A DNA stretch of 64,000 nt, taken from Brevibacterium sp. RIT 803. GTDB taxonomy: Bacteria; Actinomycetota; Actinomycetes; Actinomycetales; Brevibacteriaceae. The notes beneath the pieces are model-generated. The model was not told the DNA's origin and did not search any database. It saw nothing but the letters and a program-made list of their open reading frames with translations. The stretch spans positions 1,364,001-1,428,000 of the forward strand of contig NZ_JAFEMW010000001.1 of assembly GCF_016892625.1 (NCBI RefSeq), in the 5' to 3' direction. The translations under genes and the position numbers were made by a program. The stretch's first letter is position 1. Every line of letters begins with the position of its first letter. Shown here piece by piece: positions 33,668 through 42,334 of the stretch.

Positions 33668-34704
33668 CACTTGGCATCCTTCGTCTTCGCTTTGCGGCGC
33701 ACCCGCAGACGCGGATCGTTGAGGTCGTTCATCGACTCACCGACCAGCGTGATGCCCAGGACCGTGAGCACGATGGCCAGACCCGGGTAGACCGACGTCC
33801 ACCACACACCGCTGGTGACGTCGGGCAGTGCCTTGTTGAGGTCATAGCCCCATTCCGACGCCGAGGTGGGTTCGATTCCGAAGCCCAGGAACCCTAGTCC
33901 GGCCAAGGTCAGAATCGCCTCGGAGGAGTTGAGGGTGAAGATCAGCGGCAGGGTGCGTGTGGCATTGCGGAAGATGTGCTTCGAGATGATCCTGGTCTTC
34001 GAAGCGCCGAGGACGATCGCAGACTCCACGAAGGGTTCTGCTTTGAGTCGCAGAGTCTCGGCGCGGACGACGCGGAAGTACTGCGGGATGAAGACCACGG
34101 TGATCGAGAACGCGGCCGCGGCGATGCCGCCCCACGCACTCGACTGGCCTCCGGAGATCGCAATCGACATGACCAGGGCCAACAGCAGGGTCGGGAAGGC
34201 GTAGACCGCATCGGCGATGACGACGAGGATTCGGTCGAGCCAACCACCGAGGTAGCCCGAGACGAGCCCGAGGATGACACCGGCGAAGAGCGACATGATC
34301 ACAGCGACGATGATCACAGCCACCGCGGTCTGGGCTCCCCAGACGACGCGGGAGAACACGTCGTAGCCACCTACTGTGGTGCCCCAGATGTGGGTTCCGC
34401 CAGGTGGCAGCTTCGATCCGAAGTTGCCTTCGGCGGTGCCAAGCTGATTGAACCCGTATGGGGCGATGAGCGGGGCGAACACTGCGCAGATGAGGACGAT
34501 GCCGCACAGGATGAGTCCCGTGATGAGCATTCCTCGCTGCAGACCGACCGATTGGCGCAGATGGGAGACGATCGGCAGGCGGTTGAACCAGGATTTCTTG
34601 GCCTTGTCGTCATACGCGATAGCAGGGACACCGGAACCGGGGGCCACCTCGGCGAGGTTCTCATTACTGCCTGGAGCCTGTGATGTGTTGTCTGAAGTGG
34701 ACAT
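33667..34704 (-). CDS. Peptide/nickel-type ABC transporter permease (DppC-like)
   Basis: A 345-residue permease. A soluble N-terminus of about 55 residues precedes helix LITGLILCGIVLICAVFAPLI. The conserved HIWGTTVGGYDVFSRVVWGAQ loop, the coupling segment ESAIVLGASKTRIISKH and the GFGIEPTSASEWGYDLNKAL periplasmic segment near the end are all DppC-like. It overlaps both neighbours by one base (TGATG type). A C-terminal basic tail (RRKAKTKDAK) ends the protein. Confidence 0.93.
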   Translation of the reverse strand: MSTSDNTSQAPGSNENLAEVAPGSGVPAIAYDDKAKKSWFNRLPIVSHLRQSVGLQRGMLITGLILCGIVLICAVFAPLIAPYGFNQLGTAEGNFGSKLPPGGTHIWGTTVGGYDVFSRVVWGAQTAVAVIIVAVIMSLFAGVILGLVSGYLGGWLDRILVVIADAVYAFPTLLLALVMSIAISGGQSSAWGGIAAAAFSITVVFIPQYFRVVRAETLRLKAEPFVESAIVLGASKTRIISKHIFRNATRTLPLIFTLNSSEAILTLAGLGFLGFGIEPTSASEWGYDLNKALPDVTSGVWWTSVYPGLAIVLTVLGITLVGESMNDLNDPRLRVRRKAKTKDAK

Positions 34705-35795
34705 CAGTACCTCACTCGGGGGTCGATGAAGGCGGCGATGACGTCGACGAGGAAGTTGGTCAGCGCCACGATGATGGCGAGGAAGACCACGATTCCCTGG
34801 ACGGCCACGAAGTCACGGGCGGTGAGGTATTCGGCGAGCTTGAAGCCCAGTCCCTTCCATTCGAACGTCGTCTCCGTGAGCACGGCACCGGCGAGCATCA
34901 GGGCGATCTGCATGCCCATGACGGTGATGATCGGGATCAGCGCCGGACGGTAGGCGTGCTTGGTGACCAGCCGGAATTCGGAGATGCCGCGGGAGCGGCC
35001 CGAGTCGATGTACTGCTGACCCAGCGTGCCGATGAGGTTCGTGCGCACCAGCCGGAGGAAGACTCCTGCCGTGAGCACTCCGAGGGCGATGGCAGGCAGC
35101 ACCGCGTGGGCGAGCACATCTCCGAGGACCTCGACGTTTCCGATGCGGATCGCGTCGATGATGTAGAACCGGGTGGGACCGACCACGCCCGACATGATGT
35201 ACTCGGTCTCGGTGGTGCCGCGACCGGCGACGGGCAGGATCGGCAGAAAGACGCCGAAGACCAGCTTGAGGATCATGCCGGCGAAGAACACCGGAGTGGC
35301 GTAGCCGAGGATCGCAAGGATGCGAAGCGCGGCATCGGGCGCCTTGTCGCGGTGGTAGGCGGCGAGCATTCCGAGGGGGATGCCGATGATGAACGCGACG
35401 ATGAGGGCATAGAAGACGAGCTCGACGGTCGCGGTTCCGTAGTTGAGGAGGATCGACGACACCGGCTGTCCGTCGGAGATCGCGGTGCCGAAGTCGCCCT
35501 TGAGCAGATTGCCCATGTACTCCAGGTACTGGACGAGGATCGGCCGGTCATAGCCGGCGGCGTGGATGCGCTCGGCCAGCTGGTCCGTCGTCAGGCGCCC
35601 GCCCATTGACGCGGAGATCGGGTCGCCGGTGATCCTCATCAGGAAGAAGACGAGTGTGGTGAGGATGAAGATGGTGGGAATGATGAGGAGGAATCGGATG
35701 AGGACGTAGCGTCCCAGTCCGCCTCCCGAAGGCTTCTTCACCGCGACCGAGGTCTCGGCGGCTTCTGCCCCTGGTTCGCTGATGGCTGCAGTCAT
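34704..35795 (-). CDS. Peptide/nickel-type ABC transporter permease (DppB-like)
   Basis: A 363-residue permease. GLGRYVLIRFLLIIPTIFILTTLVFFLMRITGDP is the canonical DppB opening, and YDRPILVQYLEYMGNLLKGDFGTAISDGQPV and FEWKGLGFKLAEYLTARDFVAVQG are further signatures. ATG 35795 is preceded by GAAGGA; upstream in-frame ATGs are less likely. The 226-bp gap to the lipoprotein contains two strong hairpins, so the permease and ATPase genes may be expressed below the level of the binding protein. Confidence 0.93.
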   Translation of the reverse strand: MTAAISEPGAEAAETSVAVKKPSGGGLGRYVLIRFLLIIPTIFILTTLVFFLMRITGDPISASMGGRLTTDQLAERIHAAGYDRPILVQYLEYMGNLLKGDFGTAISDGQPVSSILLNYGTATVELVFYALIVAFIIGIPLGMLAAYHRDKAPDAALRILAILGYATPVFFAGMILKLVFGVFLPILPVAGRGTTETEYIMSGVVGPTRFYIIDAIRIGNVEVLGDVLAHAVLPAIALGVLTAGVFLRLVRTNLIGTLGQQYIDSGRSRGISEFRLVTKHAYRPALIPIITVMGMQIALMLAGAVLTETTFEWKGLGFKLAEYLTARDFVAVQGIVVFLAIIVALTNFLVDVIAAFIDPRVRY

Positions 35796-35902
35796 GTGTT
35801 CCTTCATTGCTGGCGTCGACGCTCGAAGATCTCGCGTGCCGACGTGGTTCTCGTTCGGTGCCACAAGGTGCGGACACGGCCTGATGCCGGTGCGAACGCA
35901 CC

Positions 35903-35942
35903 ACGAGGTGCAGGTGGGCCAGACGGCTCACCTGCACCTCGT
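35903..35942 (-). ncRNA. 14-bp intercistronic stem-loop
   Basis: ACGAGGTGCAGGTG at 35903-35916 pairs perfectly with CACCTGCACCTCGT at 35929-35942, with a 12-base loop. It lies between the lipoprotein and permease genes. Likely an mRNA-stabilising or attenuating structure rather than a separate RNA. Confidence 0.6.
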
Positions 35943-35944
35943 AT

Positions 35945-35968
35945 CGACGATCAGTTCGCTGATCGTCG
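35945..35968 (-). ncRNA. 10-bp intercistronic stem-loop with tetraloop
   Basis: CGACGATCAG at 35945-35954 and CTGATCGTCG at 35959-35968 form a perfect 10-bp stem. The loop is CGAA on the transcribed minus strand. It is the first structure met after the lipoprotein stop at 36022, two bases from the next hairpin. No U-run follows. Confidence 0.6.
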
Positions 35969-36021
35969 GAGCATCGCCGTGCGCACTCTCACGCCGATGG
36001 CGACGCGTGTGGTTCGCGCTC

Positions 36022-37653
36022 TCACTTGCTCAGCAGTGCCAAACGGAACTGGAATGCAGGGTCGAGGGTGTCATCGACGCCCTTGACGTCCTTGCCGGAC
36101 ACGGCGATCTGGTTGCCCTGAAGGAGCGGCAGAGTCGGCAGTTCGTCAGCGAGCTGACCTTGGATCTTCTTCAGCGCTTCCGCGCGCTTGCCCTTGTCGT
36201 CGATGGACGACTGAGCGTTCAGCGCCTTGTTCATCGACTTGTTCCTGTAGTTGTTGTCCAGGAAGCTCGGAGTCTCCTCTGTGTCGTAGAAGAACGGCAC
36301 GAGATAGTTGTCCGCGTCCGAGTAGTCCGGGAACCAACCCAGCTGGTACATCGGGTAGGAGTCGGCAGTGCGGTCCTTGTTGTACTGCACCCATTCGGTC
36401 GACTGGAGGTTGACCTTGAACAGCCCCGTCTTGTCCAGCTGGTCCTTGACCAAGGCGTATTCGTCGCCCGATGAGGGACCGTAGTGGTCGGGGTTGTACT
36501 GGAGGTTGAGCTTGACCGGGGTCTTGACGCCGGCATCCTTGAGGGCCTTCTTGGCCTTGTCGACGTCGGCACCTCCCTTTCCATCTCCGTATTCCGACTT
36601 CAGCGGCTCGTCGGCTCCCGGCAGTCCGTCGGGGACGTGGGAGTACAGCGGGGTGAAGGTGTCCTTGTAGACCTGCGAGGCGATGGCCTGACGGTCGACG
36701 GAATCGGCCATGGCCTGGCGTACTGCCAGTGACTTCTTCTCATCGGCCTCATCGGTCTTCGCACCGAAGGGCATCGTGTCCATGTTGAACACGATGTAGC
36801 GGATCTCGCCGCCGGGGCCCTTGTGGACCTTGAGGTCTTCCTTGGTGCCGAGGTCTTCGATGTCGGTGGCCGACAGCGATCGCCAGGCCACGTCGATCTT
36901 GCCTTCTTGGACCTCGAGCTTCATGTTGTTCGCGTCCGAGAAGTACTTCATCTGCACGGTCTCGGTCTTCGCCGGCTCGATGAAGCCTTCATAGTCGGGA
37001 TTGGCCTTGTAGGTCAGCAGCTCATTGAACTTGAAGCCGTCGATCGTGTAGGGACCAGCGAAGGCCTTGCCATCGACGATGGCCTGGTTCTCGGTGATCT
37101 TGTCCGGCTCGAACACGTCCTCATCGACAATGGGTCCTGCGGCGCTGGCGAGGACTCCCGGCCAGGTCTGGTCGTTCTTGCGCTTGAGGTTGAAGACGAC
37201 GGTCTGCTCGTCCGGGGTTTCGACCGACTTCAGACCGCCGAGGAGGGACGAAGGCCCGTTCGGATCCTGAATCTTCAGCTGTCGCTCGAACGAGAACTTC
37301 ACGTCCGAGGAGGTGAGTTCGTTTCCGTTGGCGTACTTCAGCCCCTCTTTGAGTTTGACCTCGTACTTCGTCGGTTCACTGAAATCAGCTGATTCAGCGA
37401 TGGAGGGATTGAGCTCTGCCGTGCCCGGCTTGTAGGCCAAGATGAACGGGTAGACCTGCTGTTCGACGAGCGAGCTTCCGTTGTCGTAGGCACCGGCCGG
37501 GTCGAGAGCGACAACCTTGTCCGTGGTGCCCACTGTGAGGGAACCACCGCCCTCTTCGCCGTCTCCACCAGTTGTCGAGGTCGAGCATGCCGAGAGTAGC
37601 AAAGCGCCGGCAGCGGCGATGGCCACTGCCTTTGCACCAGTTCGACGTTTCAT
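36022..37653 (-). CDS. Peptide/nickel-type ABC transporter substrate-binding lipoprotein
   Basis: A 543-residue SBP_bac_5 lipoprotein. The signal peptide MKRRTGAKAVAIAAAG leads to lipobox LLSAC with Cys23, then an acidic Gly/Asp linker. VKLKEGLKYANGNELTSSDVKFSFERQL and AVRQAMADSVDRQAIASQVY are family motifs. The ending FQFRLALLSK is complete. AAGGAA precedes the ATG at 37653; in-frame sequence up to 37749 is promoter DNA. First gene of the second importer operon, divergent from a sodium:amino-acid symporter, so a peptide or amino-acid cargo is plausible. Confidence 0.92.
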   Translation of the reverse strand: MKRRTGAKAVAIAAAGALLLSACSTSTTGGDGEEGGGSLTVGTTDKVVALDPAGAYDNGSSLVEQQVYPFILAYKPGTAELNPSIAESADFSEPTKYEVKLKEGLKYANGNELTSSDVKFSFERQLKIQDPNGPSSLLGGLKSVETPDEQTVVFNLKRKNDQTWPGVLASAAGPIVDEDVFEPDKITENQAIVDGKAFAGPYTIDGFKFNELLTYKANPDYEGFIEPAKTETVQMKYFSDANNMKLEVQEGKIDVAWRSLSATDIEDLGTKEDLKVHKGPGGEIRYIVFNMDTMPFGAKTDEADEKKSLAVRQAMADSVDRQAIASQVYKDTFTPLYSHVPDGLPGADEPLKSEYGDGKGGADVDKAKKALKDAGVKTPVKLNLQYNPDHYGPSSGDEYALVKDQLDKTGLFKVNLQSTEWVQYNKDRTADSYPMYQLGWFPDYSDADNYLVPFFYDTEETPSFLDNNYRNKSMNKALNAQSSIDDKGKRAEALKKIQGQLADELPTLPLLQGNQIAVSGKDVKGVDDTLDPAFQFRLALLSK

Positions 37654-38001
37654 TGTGTTCCTTGTCATCCAAAGTGCTCTCCGTGTCGTCTTTGCTCGGA
37701 GAGATCCGCACCACATCTTACGGTTCGCGTCCCAAATAGTGAACTTCACAGTATGATTCCGCCCACTCTGTCACCACATTGAAATGTGCCGATGGCGTCA
37801 CCGAAATCGGCGTCCGGGTTGATTTTCCGGGCCGTGACCACCGGATTTGCGTCACGGGTCACAATCCGTTTGACTTATGAAGTCGATCACAGAGAAAGCT
37901 CATGCCCCTTTCCGTGATCGCCCATATAAATGCCTGATCCAGCTCACTGCCGGATCCCGCCCAATGATCAATCCCGTCTTCTGCCTCCTGATTGGAGAAG
38001 C
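37654..38001. other. 348-bp divergent control region
   Basis: Lies between the importer lipoprotein and the AGCS symporter. It holds the minus-strand promoter with an overlapping palindrome (37715-37749). On the plus strand there is a TATAAA at 37925 without a good -35. No gene is seen. Confidence 0.5.
37715..37743 (-). promoter_or_regulatory. Predicted promoter of the second peptide importer
   Basis: On the minus strand TTCACT (37738-37743) and TAAGAT (37715-37720) are 17 bases apart, about 60 bp before the lipoprotein ATG. The palindrome GTGAA-C-TTCAC at 37739-37749 overlaps the -35, a likely repressor site. Confidence 0.5.
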
Positions 38002-39540
38002 ATGTCCGCAGTCCTCGAATGGCTCAACGGCATCATCTGGTCGTCTGCCCTCGTCTACCTGTGCCTCGGTGCAGGTGTCTACTTCACGATCCGTTCCCGC
38101 GCCGTCCAGATCCGACAGATCAAAGCGATCTTCACCCAGATGTTCCGCGGCAAGAGCTCCGATGAGGGCGTCTCCTCGTTCCAGGCTCTGGCGATGTCGC
38201 TGGCCGGTCGAGTAGGCGTCGGCAACATCGCAGGTGTCGCCACCGCCATCGGCTTCGGTGGCCCCGGTGCTGTCGTGTGGATGTGGATCTCCGCGCTGCT
38301 CGGCGCCTCGACCTCCTATGTCGAATCAACGCTTGGCCAGGTGTTCAAGGAGCAGGACCCCAAGACCAGTGAATACCGAGGCGGTCCGGCTTACTACATC
38401 GAGAAGGCCTACCGGCACACCAAGGCCAAGGGCCTGTTCAAGGTCTACGGCATGGTCTTCGCGGCAGTCACGGTCTTGGCCATGAGCTTCATGCTCCCGG
38501 GCATCCAGTCCAACGCCATCTCCGGAGCCGTTGAGAACGCGTGGGGAACTCCGACCTGGGTGACTGCGATCGTCCTCGCCGTCATCATGGGCTTCATCGT
38601 CATCGGCGGGGTCAAGCGCATCGCGCACTTCGCTTCGTTGGCTGTGCCCTTCATGGCCGTCATCTACATCATTGCCGCGATCGCCGTGACACTGATCAAC
38701 GCCGACCAGATCATCCCGATCTTCCAGCTCGTCTTCACCTCGGCCTTCGGCATCGACGCCGGACCAGAGGCCGCCTTCGGCGGAATCATCGGCATGGCCG
38801 TCCAGTGGGGCGTCCAGCGCGGAATCTACTCGAACGAAGCTGGTCAGGGCACCGGACCTCACGCGGCTGCAGCCGCCGAGGTCTCGCACCCGTCGAAACA
38901 GGGCCTCGTCCAGGCTGGGTCGGTCTACATCGACACCCTGTTCGTGTGCTCCGCAACTGCGTTCATGATCCTCTCCACCGGCATGTACAAGGTCTTCGGC
39001 GAAAACGGCACGACAATCATCGGCACGGGGCGCGGCCAGATGGTCGAAGAGATCGCCGCGACGCCGGGCGAGAAGTGGCCGCAGGCCGGTCTCGACACGA
39101 TGATCTCCGGCTTCGGTGCCGGCTTCATCGCGATCTCGATCTTCCTCTTCGCCCTGACGACCATCGTCGCCTACTACTACATGGCCGAGACCAACCTGGT
39201 CTACCTGCTGGGTCGGATCAAGAACCCCCTGGCGCTGACCATCGGTACGCGTGCGCTGCAGGTGCTCATCCTCATCGCGGTCGCCGTCGGTGCGATGTCG
39301 ACCTCCGGCAGTGCCTGGGCACTCGGCGATATCGGTGTGGGGCTCATGGCCTGGCTCAATATCATCGCGATCCTCATCCTGCAGGGTCCTGCGTTCAAGC
39401 TCCTCCGGGACTTCGAACGCCAGACGAAACAGGGCCTGGACCCGGTCTTCGATCCCAAGGCGCTCAACATCCGGAATGCCGATTTCTGGGACAAGCGCAT
39501 GGCCAAGGTGAAGTCGGGAGAAGCAGTCTCGGAGGGCTGA
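38002..39540 (+). CDS. Alanine/glycine:cation symporter (AGCS family)
   Basis: A 512-residue sodium or proton symporter with about eleven helices. SFQALAMSLAGRVGVGNIAGVATAI and GGPGAVVWMWISALLGASTSYVESTLGQVFK are the AGCS signature region, and YRGGPAYYIEKA and YSNEAGQGTGPHAAAAAEV are further landmarks. GGAGAAG precedes the ATG at 38002. It takes up alanine, glycine or related D/L amino acids. It is divergent from the peptide importer, which would deliver peptides to the same pools. Stem-loop terminators follow. Confidence 0.93.
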   Translation: MSAVLEWLNGIIWSSALVYLCLGAGVYFTIRSRAVQIRQIKAIFTQMFRGKSSDEGVSSFQALAMSLAGRVGVGNIAGVATAIGFGGPGAVVWMWISALLGASTSYVESTLGQVFKEQDPKTSEYRGGPAYYIEKAYRHTKAKGLFKVYGMVFAAVTVLAMSFMLPGIQSNAISGAVENAWGTPTWVTAIVLAVIMGFIVIGGVKRIAHFASLAVPFMAVIYIIAAIAVTLINADQIIPIFQLVFTSAFGIDAGPEAAFGGIIGMAVQWGVQRGIYSNEAGQGTGPHAAAAAEVSHPSKQGLVQAGSVYIDTLFVCSATAFMILSTGMYKVFGENGTTIIGTGRGQMVEEIAATPGEKWPQAGLDTMISGFGAGFIAISIFLFALTTIVAYYYMAETNLVYLLGRIKNPLALTIGTRALQVLILIAVAVGAMSTSGSAWALGDIGVGLMAWLNIIAILILQGPAFKLLRDFERQTKQGLDPVFDPKALNIRNADFWDKRMAKVKSGEAVSEG

Positions 39541-39549
39541 TCACACGCC

Positions 39550-39578
39550 GTCGGTGCCGATCGCAGGTCGGCACCGAC
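39550..39578 (+). terminator. Terminator after the AGCS gene
   Basis: GTCGGTGCCGA (39550-39560) and TCGGCACCGAC (39568-39578) are perfect 11-bp arms, ten bases after the symporter stop. No U-run. Confidence 0.65.
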
Positions 39579-39609
39579 ACTCACAGATGAATACACAGTG
39601 ATAAATGCT

Positions 39610-39645
39610 CGCGAGGTCCGGGACAATGGTGTCCCGGACCTCGCG
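39610..39645 (-). terminator. Terminator of the aldolase gene
   Basis: CGCGAGGTCCGGGACA (39610-39625) and its perfect complement (39630-39645) form a 16-bp stem with a 4-base loop, 64 bp past the aldolase stop. It may also stop read-through from the symporter. On the minus strand a short ATTTAT follows. Confidence 0.75.
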
Positions 39646-39709
39646 TCGTACTGCTATTGCTGTGTCTCTACAAGCTGCTGTGCTGCTCCGCAGCTTCGGC
39701 GTGTACCGC

Positions 39710-40732
39710 TTACTTCAGGCTGGTGCCGGCGGAGCCGAGGTTCTGACAGGCTTCGACGATGCGATCGGCCATGCCGGCCTCTGCTGCCTTACCGTAGGCG
39801 CGCGGGTCGTAGATCTTCTTGTTTCCGACCTCACCGTCGATCTTGAGCACTCCGTCGTAGTTGCGGAACATGTGCTCGACGACTGGGCGGGTGAAAGCGT
39901 ACTGGGTGTCCGTGTCGATGTTCATCTTCACGACACCGTGACGCACTGCCTCGGCGATCTCCTCTGCGCTCGAACCCGAGCCGCCGTGGAAGACGAGGTC
40001 GAAGGGCTTGTCCTTGCCGACCTGCGCGCCGACGTCGGTCTGGATCTCACCGAGCAGCTCGGGACGCAGCTTCACATTGCCCGGCTTGTAGACGCCGTGG
40101 ACGTTTCCGAAGGTCAGCGCCGTGAGGTAGCGGCCCTTCTCGCCGGATCCCAGGGCCTTGACAGTGGCCAGACCATCGGCGACCGAGGTGTAGAGCTTCT
40201 CGTTGATCTCGTTCTCAACGCCGTCCTCTTCGCCGCCGACGACGCCGACCTCGATCTCGAGGATCGAGTGAGCTGCTGCCGAGAGCTCGAGCAGCTCCTC
40301 GGCGAGGACCAGGTTCTCATCGAGGGGCACGGCCGAACCGTCCCACATGTGCGACTGGAAGTAGGGCTCGCCGCCGTTCTTCACGCGTTCGGTCGACAGA
40401 GCCAGAAGCGGCTTGACCCATTCTTCGACCTCCTTCTTCGGGGCGTGGTCGGTGTGCAGTGCGATGTTGACGTCGTAGCTCTTGGCCACCTCGGCGGCGA
40501 AGACGGAGAACGCAATGGCACCGCGGACGCGGTCTTTGATCGTCGGGCCGGAGATGTACTCGGCACCGCCGGTCGAGATCTGGACGATGCCGTCGGATCC
40601 GGCCTCAGCAAAGCCGCGGATGGCCGCGTTGATCGTCTGCGAGGAGGTGCAGTTGATCGCGGGATAGGCGAAGCCCTCGGACTTCGCCCGGTTGATCATC
40701 TCGGAATACACTTCGGGGCTTGCAATGGGCAT
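39710..40732 (-). CDS. fbaA: Class II fructose-bisphosphate aldolase
   Basis: A 340-residue zinc aldolase. LHTDHAPKK contributes the first zinc ligand and the proton donor region; LEIEVGVVGGEEDGV, TFGNVHGVYKPGNVKL and DLVFHGGSGSS contain the further histidines and the phosphate loop; VKMNIDTDTQYAF closes the barrel. It is the full-length actinobacterial form that cleaves fructose-1,6-bisphosphate in glycolysis and gluconeogenesis. AAGGAG precedes the ATG. Monocistronic with its own terminator. Confidence 0.96.
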   Translation of the reverse strand: MPIASPEVYSEMINRAKSEGFAYPAINCTSSQTINAAIRGFAEAGSDGIVQISTGGAEYISGPTIKDRVRGAIAFSVFAAEVAKSYDVNIALHTDHAPKKEVEEWVKPLLALSTERVKNGGEPYFQSHMWDGSAVPLDENLVLAEELLELSAAAHSILEIEVGVVGGEEDGVENEINEKLYTSVADGLATVKALGSGEKGRYLTALTFGNVHGVYKPGNVKLRPELLGEIQTDVGAQVGKDKPFDLVFHGGSGSSAEEIAEAVRHGVVKMNIDTDTQYAFTRPVVEHMFRNYDGVLKIDGEVGNKKIYDPRAYGKAAEAGMADRIVEACQNLGSAGTSLK

Positions 40733-40947
40733 AGGGGCTCCTTAATCGGTGGATTCGATGCGCTTTCGGTTGCCCCCAGACTACTCGGTCTCCGGCGGGC
40801 GACAGAAGCACTCCCCGCCGTGCACACCAAATTCTCACTGGCCGGATTCCTTCCGTTCTCACCAGCGAGATCTCTCCCGCTCCCACGGCTGAGCTCCTGT
40901 GCTCGCCGAGGTGGCCCTCCGTTCACCTCGGACACCTGCCGATTCAG

Positions 40948-40953
40948 TACAGT
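40948..40953 (+). promoter_or_regulatory. Candidate leaderless -10 for the MFS gene
   Basis: TACAGT at 40948-40953 ends six bases before the ATG at 40960 and there is no Shine-Dalgarno, so a leaderless transcript is possible. I see no convincing -35. Confidence 0.35.
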
Positions 40954-40959
40954 GGCGTC

Positions 40960-42279
40960 ATGCAGACGAATCCGAGATCACCGGTGGGGTCCCGTTCGAA
41001 GATACTCAGCTGGGCCCTCTGGGACTGGGGATCGGCTTCCTTCAACGCCGTCATCATCACCTTCGTCTTCGCTCCCTATCTGACGAAGAGCGTGGCGGCG
41101 ACCGAGGAGGCCGGGTCTTCGGCCCTGGGCTGGTCGACGGCTGCTGCTGGACTCATCATCGCTCTCGTCGCGCCGGCGGCCGGGACCCGCGCCGACTCCG
41201 GCGGGCGGCACAAGCTGTGGCTGGGAGTCCACACCGGAATCGTCATCCTCACGATGTTCGGCCTCTTCTTCGTCCGTGACTCCCCCGATTATCTATGGCT
41301 GGGTCTGCTCCTCATCGCCATGGGCAGCGTGTTCTTTGAATTCGCCGAGGTCTCCTACAACGGCATCATGGTCCGCATCACCCAGCCTGACAATGTCGGG
41401 AAGGTCTCCGGTTTCGGCTGGGGCATGGGCTACGCTGGCGGCCTCGTGCTCCTCGTCATCCTTCTCGTCCTCGTGATCCAACCCGAAGTGGGGCTCTTCG
41501 GTGCCGGCGATGAGGGCGGCATGAGATTCCGAGTCGTCGCAGCCCTCTCTGCGGTCTGGTTCGCGATCTTCGCCCTGCCGGTGCTGCTCGCCGCGCCGAG
41601 CGCCAAGGTCGCGAACCCATCGTCGGGACACCCGATCAAGGCGTTCATCGCCGACTACGGCGCGCTGGTCCGCCGCCTCGTTCGGATGTGGAAGGAAGAG
41701 CACCAGACGCTGCGGTTCTTCATCGCCTCGGCGGTGTTCCGCGACGGGCTGGCCGCGATCTTCGCGTTCGCCGGTGTCCTCGCAGCGGGCAGCTACGGCT
41801 TCTCCCCCGCGGAGATCATCGTTCTGGGCGTGGCCGCCAACGTCGCAGCCGGCACGGGTGCCATGATCGCCGGCTACTTCGATGACCGCCTCGGACCGAA
41901 GTCCGTCATCATCACCGGGCTCATCATCATCCTCATCGGCGGTTTGCCGATCCTCTTCAGCGATACCGCAGCCGTGTTCTGGGTCTGCGCGCTCGTCCTC
42001 AGCTTCTGCGTCGGACCTGTGCAGGCCTCGAGCAGATCCTTCCTGGCCAGGATCACCCCGCCCGAACGGGCCGGAGAGAACTTCGGGCTCTACGCCACGA
42101 CCGGTCGCGCCGTGAGCTTCCTCGGCCCGGCCATGTTCGCGGTCTCGATCTCCATCTTCGGATTCCAGCGGGCCGGGACTCTGGGCATCCTCCTCGTACT
42201 CTTCATCGGACTGCTCCTCATCATCCCGGTCAGGCCCGATGCCCCGCGCCGCTCGATGCAGGCACAGGACGGAGGGTGA
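40960..42279 (+). CDS. MFS transporter, UMF1 (Atg22-like) family
   Basis: A 439-residue transporter with twelve predicted helices. ILSWALWDWGSASFNAVIITFVFAPYL is the characteristic UMF1 first helix (WALYDWANSAF-like). GWSTAAAGLIIALVAPAAGTRADSGGRHKLW and SYNGIMVRITQPDNVGKVSGFGWGMGYAGGL are further landmarks. Substrate unknown. The stop codon lies in the first of three roughly 15-base repeats, and a long inverted repeat follows at 42335-42396. Confidence 0.88.
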   Translation: MQTNPRSPVGSRSKILSWALWDWGSASFNAVIITFVFAPYLTKSVAATEEAGSSALGWSTAAAGLIIALVAPAAGTRADSGGRHKLWLGVHTGIVILTMFGLFFVRDSPDYLWLGLLLIAMGSVFFEFAEVSYNGIMVRITQPDNVGKVSGFGWGMGYAGGLVLLVILLVLVIQPEVGLFGAGDEGGMRFRVVAALSAVWFAIFALPVLLAAPSAKVANPSSGHPIKAFIADYGALVRRLVRMWKEEHQTLRFFIASAVFRDGLAAIFAFAGVLAAGSYGFSPAEIIVLGVAANVAAGTGAMIAGYFDDRLGPKSVIITGLIIILIGGLPILFSDTAAVFWVCALVLSFCVGPVQASSRSFLARITPPERAGENFGLYATTGRAVSFLGPAMFAVSISIFGFQRAGTLGILLVLFIGLLLIIPVRPDAPRRSMQAQDGG

Positions 42280-42318
42280 AGCGCCGGGTGTGAAGCCTCC
42301 GGGTGTGAAGCGCCGGAG
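42277..42318 (+). repeat. Three tandem copies of a 14-15-bp unit starting at the MFS stop codon
   Basis: Units begin at 42277, 42291 and 42306, each TGAAGC then GC or CT then CCGG, with GGTG linking the copies. The first TGA is the stop of the MFS gene. Confidence 0.8.
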
Positions 42319-42334
42319 CACTCCTTCGAAAGGC

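Noticed and set aside
38541-39590. Alternative +1 frame in the symporter gene
   Set aside because: Arg/His/Asp-rich shadow of the AGCS gene, with no ribosome site.
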